Shown here: positions 1 through 5,747 of the stretch, in pieces
How positions within the stretch are numbered: position 1 is the stretch's first letter
Layout: every line of letters begins with the position of its first letter
DNA from: an uncultured Eubacteriales bacterium
GTDB lineage: Bacteria; Bacillota; Clostridia; Oscillospirales; Oscillospiraceae
DNA: 6,272 nt
Assembly: GCA_900549495.1 (NCBI GenBank)
Contig: UROL01000114.1
Coordinates: 1-6,272 of the forward strand
Reading direction: 5' to 3'
Translations under genes and position numbers: made by a program
Notes under the pieces: generated by a model
The model's database searches: none
Told to the model about the DNA's origin: nothing
What the model saw: the letters and a program-made list of their open reading frames with translations, nothing else

Positions 1-44
1 CACAAGGCTATTCGTCGGCAGCGTCAGATGTGTATAAGAGACAG
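1..44 (+). other. Synthetic Illumina Nextera adapter left on the contig end
   Basis: This is library-preparation sequence, not genome. Bases 1-3 (CAC) match the end of the P5 primer. Bases 4-11 (AAGGCTAT) sit exactly where the 8-base i5 index belongs and match, from memory, Nextera XT index S520. Bases 12-25 are the Nextera read-1 linker TCGTCGGCAGCGTC. Bases 26-44 are the 19-bp Tn5 mosaic end AGATGTGTATAAGAGACAG. Genomic DNA therefore starts at 45. Reverse-strand reading frames entering this stretch acquire the familiar artefact tail LLYTSDAADE and should not be annotated as proteins. Confidence 0.97.
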
Positions 45-92
45 GACCAGGTAATTGCCGCCCAGGACAATGCACTGAAAGCGTTCCGGTGA
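45..92 (+). CDS. C-terminal tail of an unidentified upstream gene (5' truncated by the adapter)
   Basis: From the adapter junction an open frame reads DQVIAAQDNALKAFR and stops at TGA (90-92), three bases before the symporter ATG and in the same frame. The tight spacing, and the lack of a promoter or a well-placed Shine-Dalgarno in front of the symporter, suggest this is the end of a co-transcribed upstream gene. The tail is too short to assign a family; it looks like an ordinary soluble, helical C-terminus. The gap is so short that the two genes could be translationally coupled. Chance openness of a 48-base frame cannot be excluded. Confidence 0.45.
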   Translation, partial: DQVIAAQDNALKAFR

Positions 93-95
93 GCC

Positions 96-1484
96 ATGCT
101 GGATTGGATTGTAAATGTTAACAAGGCCCTGAATGGATTTATCTGGGGTGTCCCCGCCATTATCTGCATCGTGGGCGTGGGACTTCTGCTCACCCTGCGT
201 ACCCGGGTGATTCAGGTGCGTAAATTCGGCAGGGCCATGGGCTGCACCCTGGGCAAGGTGCTGGACAAAAGAGATTCCCGGGAGGGGGCCATCAGCCCCT
301 TCCAGGCGGTGTGCACTGCTCTGGCCGGTACCGTGGGCACCGGCAACGTGGCCGGTGTGGCCGGTGCTCTGGCCATTGGCGGCCCCGGGGCGGTGTTCTG
401 GATGTGGTGCTCTGCCTTTCTGGGGATGTGCACCAAATTCTCCGAGGTGGTGCTGGCCATCCACTATCGGGAAAAGAACGCCCAGGGGGAATACATTGGC
501 GGCCCCATGTACTACATCAAAAACGGCCTGGGCCCCAAATGGGGCTGGCTGGCCTCCCTGTATGCCCTGTTTGGTGTGCTCACCGTCTTCGGCACCGGAA
601 ACGCCACCCAGGTGAATACCATTGTCTCCTCCGTTGACACGGCGCTGACCAGCTTTGGCCTGATTGATGCCCACCAGGCTGCGGTGATGAAATGGATGAT
701 TGGCATTCTCATCGCCCTTCTGGTATCGGTGGTGCTGCTGGGCGGCATCCGGCGAATTGGCCAGGTGACAGAAAAGCTGGTGCCCTTTATGGCGCTGCTG
801 TATATTCTTCTCTCCATCGGCGTCATTGTCATCAACTGGCAGCAGGTGCCCGGCGTGTTCCAGATGATTTTCCGGGGGGCTTTCCAGCCCCAGGCCATCA
901 CCGGCGGACTGGTGGGCTCCCTGTTCCTCAGCCTGAAAAAGGGTGTCTCCCGGGGCATTTTCTCCAACGAAGCCGGTCTTGGCACCGGCTCCATTGCCCA
1001 CGCCTGCTCCGATACCGACGATGCCGTGCAGCAGGGCTACTTCGGCATTTTCGAGGTATTCATGGATACCATCGTCATTTGTACCATGACCGCTCTGGTA
1101 ATTCTGTGCAGCGGTGTGCCTGTGAACTACGGTGAGGCGGCGGGGGCCGAGCTGACCATCTCCGGCTTCGTTGCCAGCTATGGCAGCTGGGTCTCCCTTT
1201 TCACGGCAGTGTCCATGTGCTGCTTCGCCTTCTCCACCATTATCAGCTGGGGGCTGTATGGCTCCCGGTGCGTGGAATTCATTTTCAGCAGCAAGGCGGT
1301 TAAGCCCTTCCTGGTGGTCTACTCTCTGGTGTCCATTGTGGGGGCAACCATGGATTTGGGGCTGCTATGGGACATTGCCGAAACCTTCAACGGCATGATG
1401 GCCATTCCCAATCTGATTGCCCTGCTTCTGCTCTCCGGCGTGGTGGTTCGGCTGGTGAAGCAGCAGGAGCAAGCCGGGCGGTAA
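96..1484 (+). CDS. Sodium:alanine/glycine-type amino acid symporter (AGCS family)
   Basis: This is a 462-residue polytopic inner-membrane protein of the alanine/glycine:cation symporter family (AlsT/DagA relatives). Members use the sodium or proton gradient to import alanine, glycine or, in some Bacillus members, glutamine; the substrate cannot be decided here. Visible family hallmarks in order: an N-terminal helix with NGFIWG near residues 13-18; the conserved SPFQAVCTALAGTVGTGNVAG stretch starting at residue 67; GGPMYYI at 135-141; GVSRGIFSNEAGLGTGSIAHA starting at 283; and NGMMAIPNLIALL at 432-444. About ten hydrophobic segments fill the rest, and length is normal for the family. An in-frame TGA at 90-92 rules out an earlier start, and MLDWIVNVNKALN matches the usual N-terminus. 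The only Shine-Dalgarno-like bases (GGTGAG, 88-93) sit too close to the ATG, so coupling to the preceding gene is likely. It ends at the shared terminator at 1508-1554. Confidence 0.95.
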   Translation: MLDWIVNVNKALNGFIWGVPAIICIVGVGLLLTLRTRVIQVRKFGRAMGCTLGKVLDKRDSREGAISPFQAVCTALAGTVGTGNVAGVAGALAIGGPGAVFWMWCSAFLGMCTKFSEVVLAIHYREKNAQGEYIGGPMYYIKNGLGPKWGWLASLYALFGVLTVFGTGNATQVNTIVSSVDTALTSFGLIDAHQAAVMKWMIGILIALLVSVVLLGGIRRIGQVTEKLVPFMALLYILLSIGVIVINWQQVPGVFQMIFRGAFQPQAITGGLVGSLFLSLKKGVSRGIFSNEAGLGTGSIAHACSDTDDAVQQGYFGIFEVFMDTIVICTMTALVILCSGVPVNYGEAAGAELTISGFVASYGSWVSLFTAVSMCCFAFSTIISWGLYGSRCVEFIFSSKAVKPFLVVYSLVSIVGATMDLGLLWDIAETFNGMMAIPNLIALLLLSGVVVRLVKQQEQAGR

Positions 1485-1507
1485 TACCGCCCCCTTTCCC
1501 GGAATAG

Positions 1508-1554
1508 AAAATCCCAGACCTTGCAGCGCTTTGCTGCCCGGTCTGGGATTTTTT
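1508..1554. terminator. Bidirectional intrinsic terminator between convergent genes
   Basis: A perfect 13-bp stem (1508-1520 AAAATCCCAGACC with 1540-1552) encloses a second small stem, GCAGC (1523-1527) with GCTGC (1533-1537), around a five-base loop. On the plus strand it runs into six T (1549-1554), ending the symporter transcript. Read on the minus strand the A-rich left arm becomes TTTTCTATT, so it can also end glnN, whose stop codon is only a few bases away. It lies midway in the 74-bp gap between the two convergent stop codons. Confidence 0.92.
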
Positions 1555-1558
1555 GCTC

Positions 1559-3643
1559 TTAATAAAACAGCAGGTCGGAATAGGTGGGGAAGGGCCAGTA
1601 TTTCTTGGCGGTGAGCTCTTCCAGCCGGTCGGCACTGGCCCGAATGGCATCCATGGAGGCAATCACCACATGGCGGCAGTACTGGGCCGCCTCTTTGGTG
1701 TCGGCGGGGATATCCTTCAGCTCCCCTGTCAGCTGCTGTAGGCGGGCGTAGAGGGCATCCTGATTCTGGGCCAGCTGCTCAATCAAATCCAGCTCACTGC
1801 GGCAGGGTGCGCCCATGGCCTTCTTGGCGGCAGCGGCATCGCACAGCTCCTTGGCATAGGCGGAGGCAGCGGGAAGAATCTGGTGGGTGGCCATGTCCAG
1901 CATGGTTCTGGCCTCGATGTTCACCACCTTGCGGTAGGATTCCAGGTGGATACAATAGCGGGCCCGGAACTCCGATTCGTTGAAGATGCCGTGGCGCACC
2001 ACCAAATCAATATTCTTGTCGCTGACGTAGGAGGGCAGCGCCTCGGCGGTGGAGGGATAGTTGCTCAGGCCCCGGCGGGCGGCCTCCTGCTTCCACTCTC
2101 CGGCGTAGCCGTTTCCGTCGAAGATTACCCGCTGGTGCTGGCTCAGGGCCCGGCTGACAATCTGCTGCAAGGTGGCCTCGAAATCCTCTGCCCCCTCCAA
2201 AGCATCGGCAAAACGGCACAGCTGCTCGGCCATGATGGTATTCAGGGCAATATTGGGGCCCGCCACGGACTGGGAGGAGCCCAGCATACGGAACTCGAAC
2301 TTGTTGCCTGTGAAGGCCAGAGGGCTGGTGCGGTTACGGTCGGTGGTGTCCTGGGGAATGGCGGGGATACCGTCCACGCCGATACGAAGGACGCTCTTCC
2401 CCGGCTCCTGATAATTGGTGCCGTGGATAATGGACTGCACCACTCCGTTCAGCTCATCCCCCAGGAAAACAGAGACAATGGCCGGAGGGGCTTCGCTGGC
2501 TCCCAAACGGTGGTCATTGCCGGCATAGGCCACGGTGCAGCGGAGGAAATCCTGATATTCGTCCACGCCCTGGATGAAGGCCGCCAGGAACACCAGGAAC
2601 TGGGCGTTCTGCCGGGGGGTCTTGCCGGGGCTGAACAGATTCTTTCCGGTATCGGTGGACAATGACCAGTTGTTGTGCTTGCCGGAGCCGTTGACACCGG
2701 CGAAGGGCTTTTCGTGGAGCAGGCACACCAGGTTATGCTTGGCGGCGCACTTTTTCATAATCTCCATAATCAGCTGGTTGCTGTCGCAGGCGTTGTTGGC
2801 ATCGGTATAGATGGGGGCAAGCTCGTGCTGGCAGGGGGCTCCCTCGTTATGCTTGGTCTTGGAGAGGATGCCCAGCCGCCACAGCTGCTCATCCAGATCC
2901 TTCATGAAGCTGGATACCCGGGTGCGGATGGTACCGAAATAGTGGTCATCCAGCTCCTGTCCCTTAGGAGGCTGGGCACCAAACAAGGTGCGGCCGGTGA
3001 TGCGCAAATCCTCCCGCTGGGCGTAGAGGTCCTTGGGCAGCAGGAAATACTCCTGCTCGGCACCTACGCAGGTGATAACCCGCTTGGTCTCGGTATCGCC
3101 AAAGAGCCGCAGAATCCGCACCGCCTCCCGGGAAACCTCCTCGATAGAGCGCAGCAGCGGTGTCTTTTTGTCCAAAGCCTCGCCATTGTAGGAGAAAAAG
3201 CAGGTGGGGATATATAGGCTGCCATCCTTCACAAAGGCGCAGGAGCGAGGATCCCAGGCGGTGTAGCCCCGGGCCTCGAAGGTGGCCCGCAGACCGCCAG
3301 AGGGGAAAGAAGAGGCATCCGGCTCTCCCCGCACCAGCTCTTTGCCGGAAAATTCCATAATCACCCGGCCATCTCCCGTGGGGGAGATAAAAGAGTCGTG
3401 CTTCTCTGCCGTGATGCCGGTCATAGGCTGGAACCAGTGGGTATAGTGGGTGGCTCCCTTTTCAATGGCCCAATCCTTCATAGCTTCTGCGATGGCATTG
3501 GCCGTTTCCAGCTGCAGCTCTGCACCGGTATCGATGCAGGTGTGCCAGGCGCTGTATACCTGGGCGCTGAGGCGCTGCTTCATGGTGGCCTCATTGAACA
3601 CGTCGCTGCCAAAAATCTCCGGGACGTTGATTACCCCGCTCAT
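1559..3643 (-). CDS. glnN: Glutamine synthetase type III (GlnN)
   Basis: This 694-residue cytoplasmic enzyme makes L-glutamine from glutamate, ammonia and ATP, the entry step of ammonium assimilation. Its length fits the large GSIII class (about 700 residues) rather than GSI or GSII (about 350-470). The GSIII-type N-terminus PEIFGSDVFNEATMKQRL (residues 8-25) is followed by the beta-grasp part (TGDGRVIMEFSGKEL, 89-103). The catalytic fold shows the metal/glutamate motif VGAEQEYF (193-200), NEGAPCQHELAPIY (266-279), the ammonia/glutamate-site motif GVNGSGKHNNWS (316-327), and nucleotide-side residues in DRNRTSPLAFTGNKFEFRMLGSS (starting at 435). The C-terminal extension ends PFPTYSDLLFY. No catalytic motif is missing. 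The ATG is preceded by AGAGGGG (3650-3656) with six bases of spacing. It has its own promoter (3702-3730) and a leader hairpin (3659-3680), and forms a single-gene unit ending at the two-way terminator. No GlnR/TnrA-like box was recognised upstream. Confidence 0.97.
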   Translation of the reverse strand: MSGVINVPEIFGSDVFNEATMKQRLSAQVYSAWHTCIDTGAELQLETANAIAEAMKDWAIEKGATHYTHWFQPMTGITAEKHDSFISPTGDGRVIMEFSGKELVRGEPDASSFPSGGLRATFEARGYTAWDPRSCAFVKDGSLYIPTCFFSYNGEALDKKTPLLRSIEEVSREAVRILRLFGDTETKRVITCVGAEQEYFLLPKDLYAQREDLRITGRTLFGAQPPKGQELDDHYFGTIRTRVSSFMKDLDEQLWRLGILSKTKHNEGAPCQHELAPIYTDANNACDSNQLIMEIMKKCAAKHNLVCLLHEKPFAGVNGSGKHNNWSLSTDTGKNLFSPGKTPRQNAQFLVFLAAFIQGVDEYQDFLRCTVAYAGNDHRLGASEAPPAIVSVFLGDELNGVVQSIIHGTNYQEPGKSVLRIGVDGIPAIPQDTTDRNRTSPLAFTGNKFEFRMLGSSQSVAGPNIALNTIMAEQLCRFADALEGAEDFEATLQQIVSRALSQHQRVIFDGNGYAGEWKQEAARRGLSNYPSTAEALPSYVSDKNIDLVVRHGIFNESEFRARYCIHLESYRKVVNIEARTMLDMATHQILPAASAYAKELCDAAAAKKAMGAPCRSELDLIEQLAQNQDALYARLQQLTGELKDIPADTKEAAQYCRHVVIASMDAIRASADRLEELTAKKYWPFPTYSDLLFY

Positions 3644-3658
3644 AAACTACCCCTCTTT

Positions 3659-3680
3659 CCGCCGCCTCTGCGGGCAGCAG
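3659..3680 (-). promoter_or_regulatory. Hairpin in the glnN 5' leader next to the ribosome-binding site
   Basis: On the glnN transcript CTGCTGCC can pair with GGCGGCGG (eight pairs, two of them G-U) around the six-base loop CGCAGA. It falls between the predicted transcription start (about 3695) and the Shine-Dalgarno (3650-3656), leaving only two bases between hairpin and AGAGGGG. It could influence ribosome access or mRNA stability. The loop lacks the A1/G4 pattern expected for ANTAR-protein targets, and there is no U-run, so it is not a terminator. A regulatory role is inference only. Confidence 0.35.
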
Positions 3681-3701
3681 GAATATACAATCTATAGTTT
3701 G

Positions 3702-3730
3702 ATTTTATGCCATTTTCTTCAAAAAAGCAA
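3702..3730 (-). promoter_or_regulatory. Predicted sigma-A/sigma-70 promoter of glnN
   Basis: On the minus strand TTGCTT (3730-3725) is separated by exactly 17 bases from TAAAAT (3707-3702), four and five matches to the consensus hexamers. It lies in the AT-rich part of the otherwise GC-rich intergenic gap. The predicted transcription start is near 3695, giving a leader of about 50 bases before the ATG. The rest of the 3644-3854 gap holds only the leader hairpin and the hairpin at 3813-3849. Confidence 0.6.
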
Positions 3731-3812
3731 TGGATAAAACTGTGCAAAAATTTCAATTCCCTGTTTTTCCTTTTGTGGATTTGGCCGAAGGCTTTTCCCC
3801 CCTGCATTAAGG

Positions 3813-3849
3813 CGGCAGCCGTGGCCCTGAATGGGGGCCCTGGCTGCCG
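3813..3849 (-). terminator. GC-rich hairpin after the Mbeg1-like gene, weak candidate terminator
   Basis: Five bases past the stop codon of the minus-strand gene, an 8-bp perfect outer stem (CGGCAGCC 3813-3820 with GGCTGCCG 3842-3849) and an inner stem (GGCCC 3823-3827 with GGGCC 3835-3839), joined by a 2x2 internal loop, form a very stable hairpin. The position is right for a terminator, but the transcript continues CCUUAAUG rather than a U-run. It may be an inefficient terminator or a 3'-end stabilising structure, with some read-through toward glnN possible. Confidence 0.45.
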
Positions 3850-3854
3850 GTAAG

Positions 3855-4934
3855 CTACTGCTCTGTGTCCTCCTGGGGAGCGGCAGCGCTTTTGGCTGCG
3901 TCAATCAGGCTGGCAAATTCCTCTGTGAGGATGCGGCGGATATTGTCATCGGTGCTGATGAGCTTCATGTACTGGCGGATATTTTTGGGCTGGAAAATGT
4001 CCGCTGCCCGCTCCACATTGCCATAGGACAGCAGCTGGAACAGGGCATCCACCATCTGGTTGCGCTCCTGCAAATCCATGCTCATCAGCCAGCCACGGAT
4101 GGTGGCATTGACGAATTTGGCATCCGCAGTCAGTTTTTCCACGGGAATAAAGGATTTCCCCTCCACCTCCCAGGTGAAGACGTCGTGCTGCAGGATCCCC
4201 ACCTGGGTGCTTTTGATAACCCGGTAGGGCTCCGCATGCTCCATGAGCATACCGATGATGGAGGACTGGGGAACAAAGGTGTGAATCCGCGGCACCATTT
4301 CCAGATAGCCGGGAGTGGAGAGCATCTCCTCCCGAAAGCCGGGGCCGTCGTTGTTGTACACCCCCCGGATGTGCTGCCGAATCTCCGGGCTGCTCATGGC
4401 CGCTGCATACATGGCCAGATTGCCGCCCTTGGAATGGCCGCAGATATACATGGGGAGGGCATAGGTTTCGTAGAGCATCCGGATATAGGCCACCGCCAAA
4501 CGCTGGGCGGGCACAGCCTCCTGGAAGCTCATGTTGAAATCTTCCTTCCACCCCACCAGGGTATTGTCCGTCCCCCGGAAGGCTGCCACCAAGGTGCCGT
4601 CATCCAGCAGATTGGCCAGAGCCGCAAACTGGGTATCCTCTTCCGGGATGAATTCATTGCGGAATTGGGCCAGCCGCACCCCGCCGAAGCGCTGGGATGC
4701 GGCGGCGGCCCGGAGCAGCTCCAGCTGATGGGGGTGGCCCAGCTGGGCACCGTCCGCCCGCTGCTCTATGGCCTGCTGCACCTGGCGCAGGGTCAGCTTT
4801 CCCTCTGTCACCAGCTCCTCCGGGTAGCGGATATACACCAGATTGGAGAAAATCACCGAGTCCACGGCGTTCAGCGGGTCCTGGGAAAAGGACAGGTCTC
4901 CCCGCCACCGGATGTAATCCAGCACATTTTGCAT
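3855..4934 (-). CDS. Mbeg1-like (DUF2974) alpha/beta-hydrolase of unknown substrate
   Basis: This 359-residue soluble protein has no signal peptide or membrane segment and resembles the Mbeg1-like/DUF2974 family of lipase-class-3-like hydrolases found widely in gut Firmicutes. Visible landmarks: N-terminal DYIRWRGDLSF (6-16) and FSNLVYIRY (29-37), typical of the family; the beta-strand and oxyanion region LVAAFRGTDNTLVGWKEDFNM (from 115); the nucleophile elbow CGHSKGGNLAMYAA (165-178) with Ser168 as the likely catalytic serine; YNNDGPGF (193-200), where Asp196 is a plausible acid; and QHDVFTW (249-255), where His250 is a plausible base. The C-terminal third is helical and ends in an Ala/Glu/Gln-rich tail. 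The hydrolase fold is well supported; substrate and physiological role are unknown and the triad assignment is inference. The start is set by a strong GAGGTGA (4941-4947) six bases before the ATG. It is divergent from the HD-domain gene, with which it shares a 99-bp promoter region. Confidence 0.88.
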   Translation of the reverse strand: MQNVLDYIRWRGDLSFSQDPLNAVDSVIFSNLVYIRYPEELVTEGKLTLRQVQQAIEQRADGAQLGHPHQLELLRAAAASQRFGGVRLAQFRNEFIPEEDTQFAALANLLDDGTLVAAFRGTDNTLVGWKEDFNMSFQEAVPAQRLAVAYIRMLYETYALPMYICGHSKGGNLAMYAAAMSSPEIRQHIRGVYNNDGPGFREEMLSTPGYLEMVPRIHTFVPQSSIIGMLMEHAEPYRVIKSTQVGILQHDVFTWEVEGKSFIPVEKLTADAKFVNATIRGWLMSMDLQERNQMVDALFQLLSYGNVERAADIFQPKNIRQYMKLISTDDNIRRILTEEFASLIDAAKSAAAPQEDTEQ

Positions 4935-4957
4935 ACTCTGTCACCTCAATGTAGTAT

Positions 4958-4986
4958 ATTGTGGATAGGAAAATCTTGACAGACAA
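4958..4986 (-). promoter_or_regulatory. Candidate promoter of the Mbeg1-like gene
   Basis: On the minus strand TTGTCT (4986-4981) and CACAAT (4963-4958) are 17 bases apart, each with four of six matches to the sigma-70 consensus, giving a leader of about 20 bases that keeps the Shine-Dalgarno intact. A rival pair, CTGTCA (4982-4977) and TATACT (4958-4953) with an 18-base spacer, has better hexamers but would start transcription inside the Shine-Dalgarno. Either way the -35 overlaps that of the opposing promoter at 4976-5004. Confidence 0.3.
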
Positions 4987-5004
4987 AAAAGAAGAAACTA
5001 TAAT
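4976..5004 (+). promoter_or_regulatory. Perfect-consensus sigma-A/sigma-70 promoter of the HD-domain gene
   Basis: TTGACA (4976-4981), a 17-base AT-rich spacer and TATAAT (4999-5004) match the ideal housekeeping promoter at all twelve positions. Transcription should start near 5011, leaving a leader of only about 23 bases that holds the AAAGGAG ribosome-binding site (5019-5025). No operator-like inverted repeat is evident downstream of the -10. Confidence 0.88.
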
Positions 5005-5033
5005 GGGCCGAAAAATACAAAGGAGTGTATCCT

Positions 5034-5618
5034 ATGAAAACCGCCGTCACCCGTCAGCAGGCCCTGGCCCTGCTGCAAAAATATAACCAGGAGCCCTTCC
5101 ACCTGCTCCACGCCCTGACTGTAGAGGGGGTAATCCGCTGGTATGCCCAGGAGCTGGGCTACGGAGAGGAGGCGGATTTCTGGGGACTGTGCGGCCTGCT
5201 CCACGACGTGGATTTTGAAAAGTACTCCCAGCAGCACTGCCAAAAGGCCCCGGAGCTTCTGGCGGAAATACACGCCGAGCCGGCGCTGGTACATGCGGTC
5301 TGCTCCCACGGCTACGGCCTGTGCAGCGATGTGGAGCCTGTGCACCAAATGGAGCAGGTTCTGTTCGCCGTGGACGAGCTCACCGGCCTGATTGGCGCTG
5401 CCGCCAGGATGCGGCCCTCGAAATCCGTATCGGATATGGAGGTCAGCAGCCTGAAAAAGAAGTACAAGGACAAGAAGTTTGCCGCCGGGTGCTCCCGGGA
5501 TGTGATCCAGCAGGGGGCCGACCGCCTGGGCTGGACCCTGGAGGAGCTGATGGAAAAGACCATCCTGGCCATGCGCAGCTGCGAGGATTCCGTAAACGCC
5601 GCCATGGAGACCCTGTAA
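5034..5618 (+). CDS. HD-domain metal-dependent hydrolase (small HDIG-like protein)
   Basis: This 194-residue soluble protein has the fold of the HD superfamily, metal-dependent phosphohydrolases that typically act on nucleotides or phosphorylated small molecules. Candidate metal ligands appear in the expected order: His26 in HLLHALTVEGV (from 23), the His57-Asp58 pair in GLCGLLHDVDFEKY (51-64), His92 in VCSHGYG, and Asp114 in FAVDELTGLI (111-120). The family form with HDVDFEKY and DELTGLI is widespread in Clostridia and usually annotated only as 'HD domain protein' or 'hydrolase'; the substrate is unknown. A longer reading frame opens at GTG 5025, but that codon overlaps the Shine-Dalgarno AAAGGAG (5019-5025). 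The ATG at 5034 has ideal eight-base spacing from it and is chosen. The gene is a monocistronic unit between a consensus promoter and the terminator at 5627-5661. Confidence 0.87.
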   Translation: MKTAVTRQQALALLQKYNQEPFHLLHALTVEGVIRWYAQELGYGEEADFWGLCGLLHDVDFEKYSQQHCQKAPELLAEIHAEPALVHAVCSHGYGLCSDVEPVHQMEQVLFAVDELTGLIGAAARMRPSKSVSDMEVSSLKKKYKDKKFAAGCSRDVIQQGADRLGWTLEELMEKTILAMRSCEDSVNAAMETL

Positions 5619-5626
5619 TACAGGCG

Positions 5627-5661
5627 CAGCCGCCGGAAATCCGGCGGCTGTACTCTTTTTT
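5627..5661 (+). terminator. Intrinsic terminator of the HD-domain gene
   Basis: A perfect 10-bp GC-rich stem (CAGCCGCCGG 5627-5636 with CCGGCGGCTG 5641-5650) closes on an AAAT loop and is followed, after TACTC, by six T (5656-5661). It begins eight bases after the stop codon. Its T-run ends one base before the -35 hexamer of the next promoter, so termination and re-initiation are packed edge to edge. Confidence 0.92.
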
Positions 5662-5662
5662 G

Positions 5663-5691
5663 TTGACATTTTCCTTTTGGGCAGATACAAT
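5663..5691 (+). promoter_or_regulatory. Strong sigma-A/sigma-70 promoter of proS
   Basis: TTGACA (5663-5668), a 17-base spacer and TACAAT (5686-5691) match the consensus at 11 of 12 positions. The predicted start is near 5698, leaving about 50 bases of leader. That is far too short for a T-box riboswitch, the usual control of aminoacyl-tRNA synthetase genes in Firmicutes. The leader holds a possible eight-codon reading frame. Confidence 0.82.
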
Positions 5692-5712
5692 AATGTTTTA
5701 GGGAGAAATTCC

Positions 5713-5739
5713 GTGAAAACGCTGAAAATAAAGGACTGA
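5713..5739 (+). CDS. Possible leader mini-ORF upstream of proS (8 codons)
   Basis: GTG at 5713 is preceded by a good Shine-Dalgarno (GGGAG, 5701-5705) with seven bases of spacing and encodes MKTLKIKD before TGA at 5737-5739. The stop lies eight bases before the proS ATG, and the mini-ORF contains AAAGGA (5730-5735), which is rather far (12 bases) from that ATG. Ribosomes ending here could re-initiate on proS. It contains no proline codon, so classical proline attenuation is not suggested. It may be a chance frame. Confidence 0.25.
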   Translation: MKTLKIKD

Positions 5740-5747
5740 GAGATATT

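Noticed and set aside
26..44. Tn5 mosaic end that could mark a natural transposon insertion
   Set aside because: It is directly preceded by the Illumina linker, an index and the P5 tail, which exist only in library constructs.
24..1001. Long minus-strand open frame antisense to the symporter
   Set aside because: It lies opposite a clear AGCS gene, enters the adapter, is low in hydrophobic pattern and rich in His/Gly/Gln as expected for the complement of GC-rich codons.
1476..1492. GGGCGG/CCGCCC hairpin spanning the symporter stop codon
   Set aside because: Only six pairs, no T-run, and a much stronger terminator follows immediately.
1883..2665. 260-codon plus-strand frame inside glnN
   Set aside because: Antisense shadow of conserved GSIII motifs; no ribosome-binding site or recognisable family.
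3644..3854. Possible riboswitch, GlnR/TnrA box or small gene in the glnN upstream gap
   Set aside because: No TGTNA-N7-TNACA-type box, no riboswitch-like fold beyond the small hairpins reported, and no frame with a credible ribosome-binding site was seen.
3831..4979. 382-codon plus-strand frame opposite the Mbeg1-like gene
   Set aside because: The opposite strand carries the recognisable hydrolase with GHSKGG and a strong Shine-Dalgarno; this frame has His/Gly/Gln-rich shadow composition.
5025..5033. GTG at 5025 as start of the HD-domain gene
   Set aside because: The GTG uses the last G of the AAAGGAG Shine-Dalgarno; the ATG at 5034 has ideal spacing and gives a better N-terminus.
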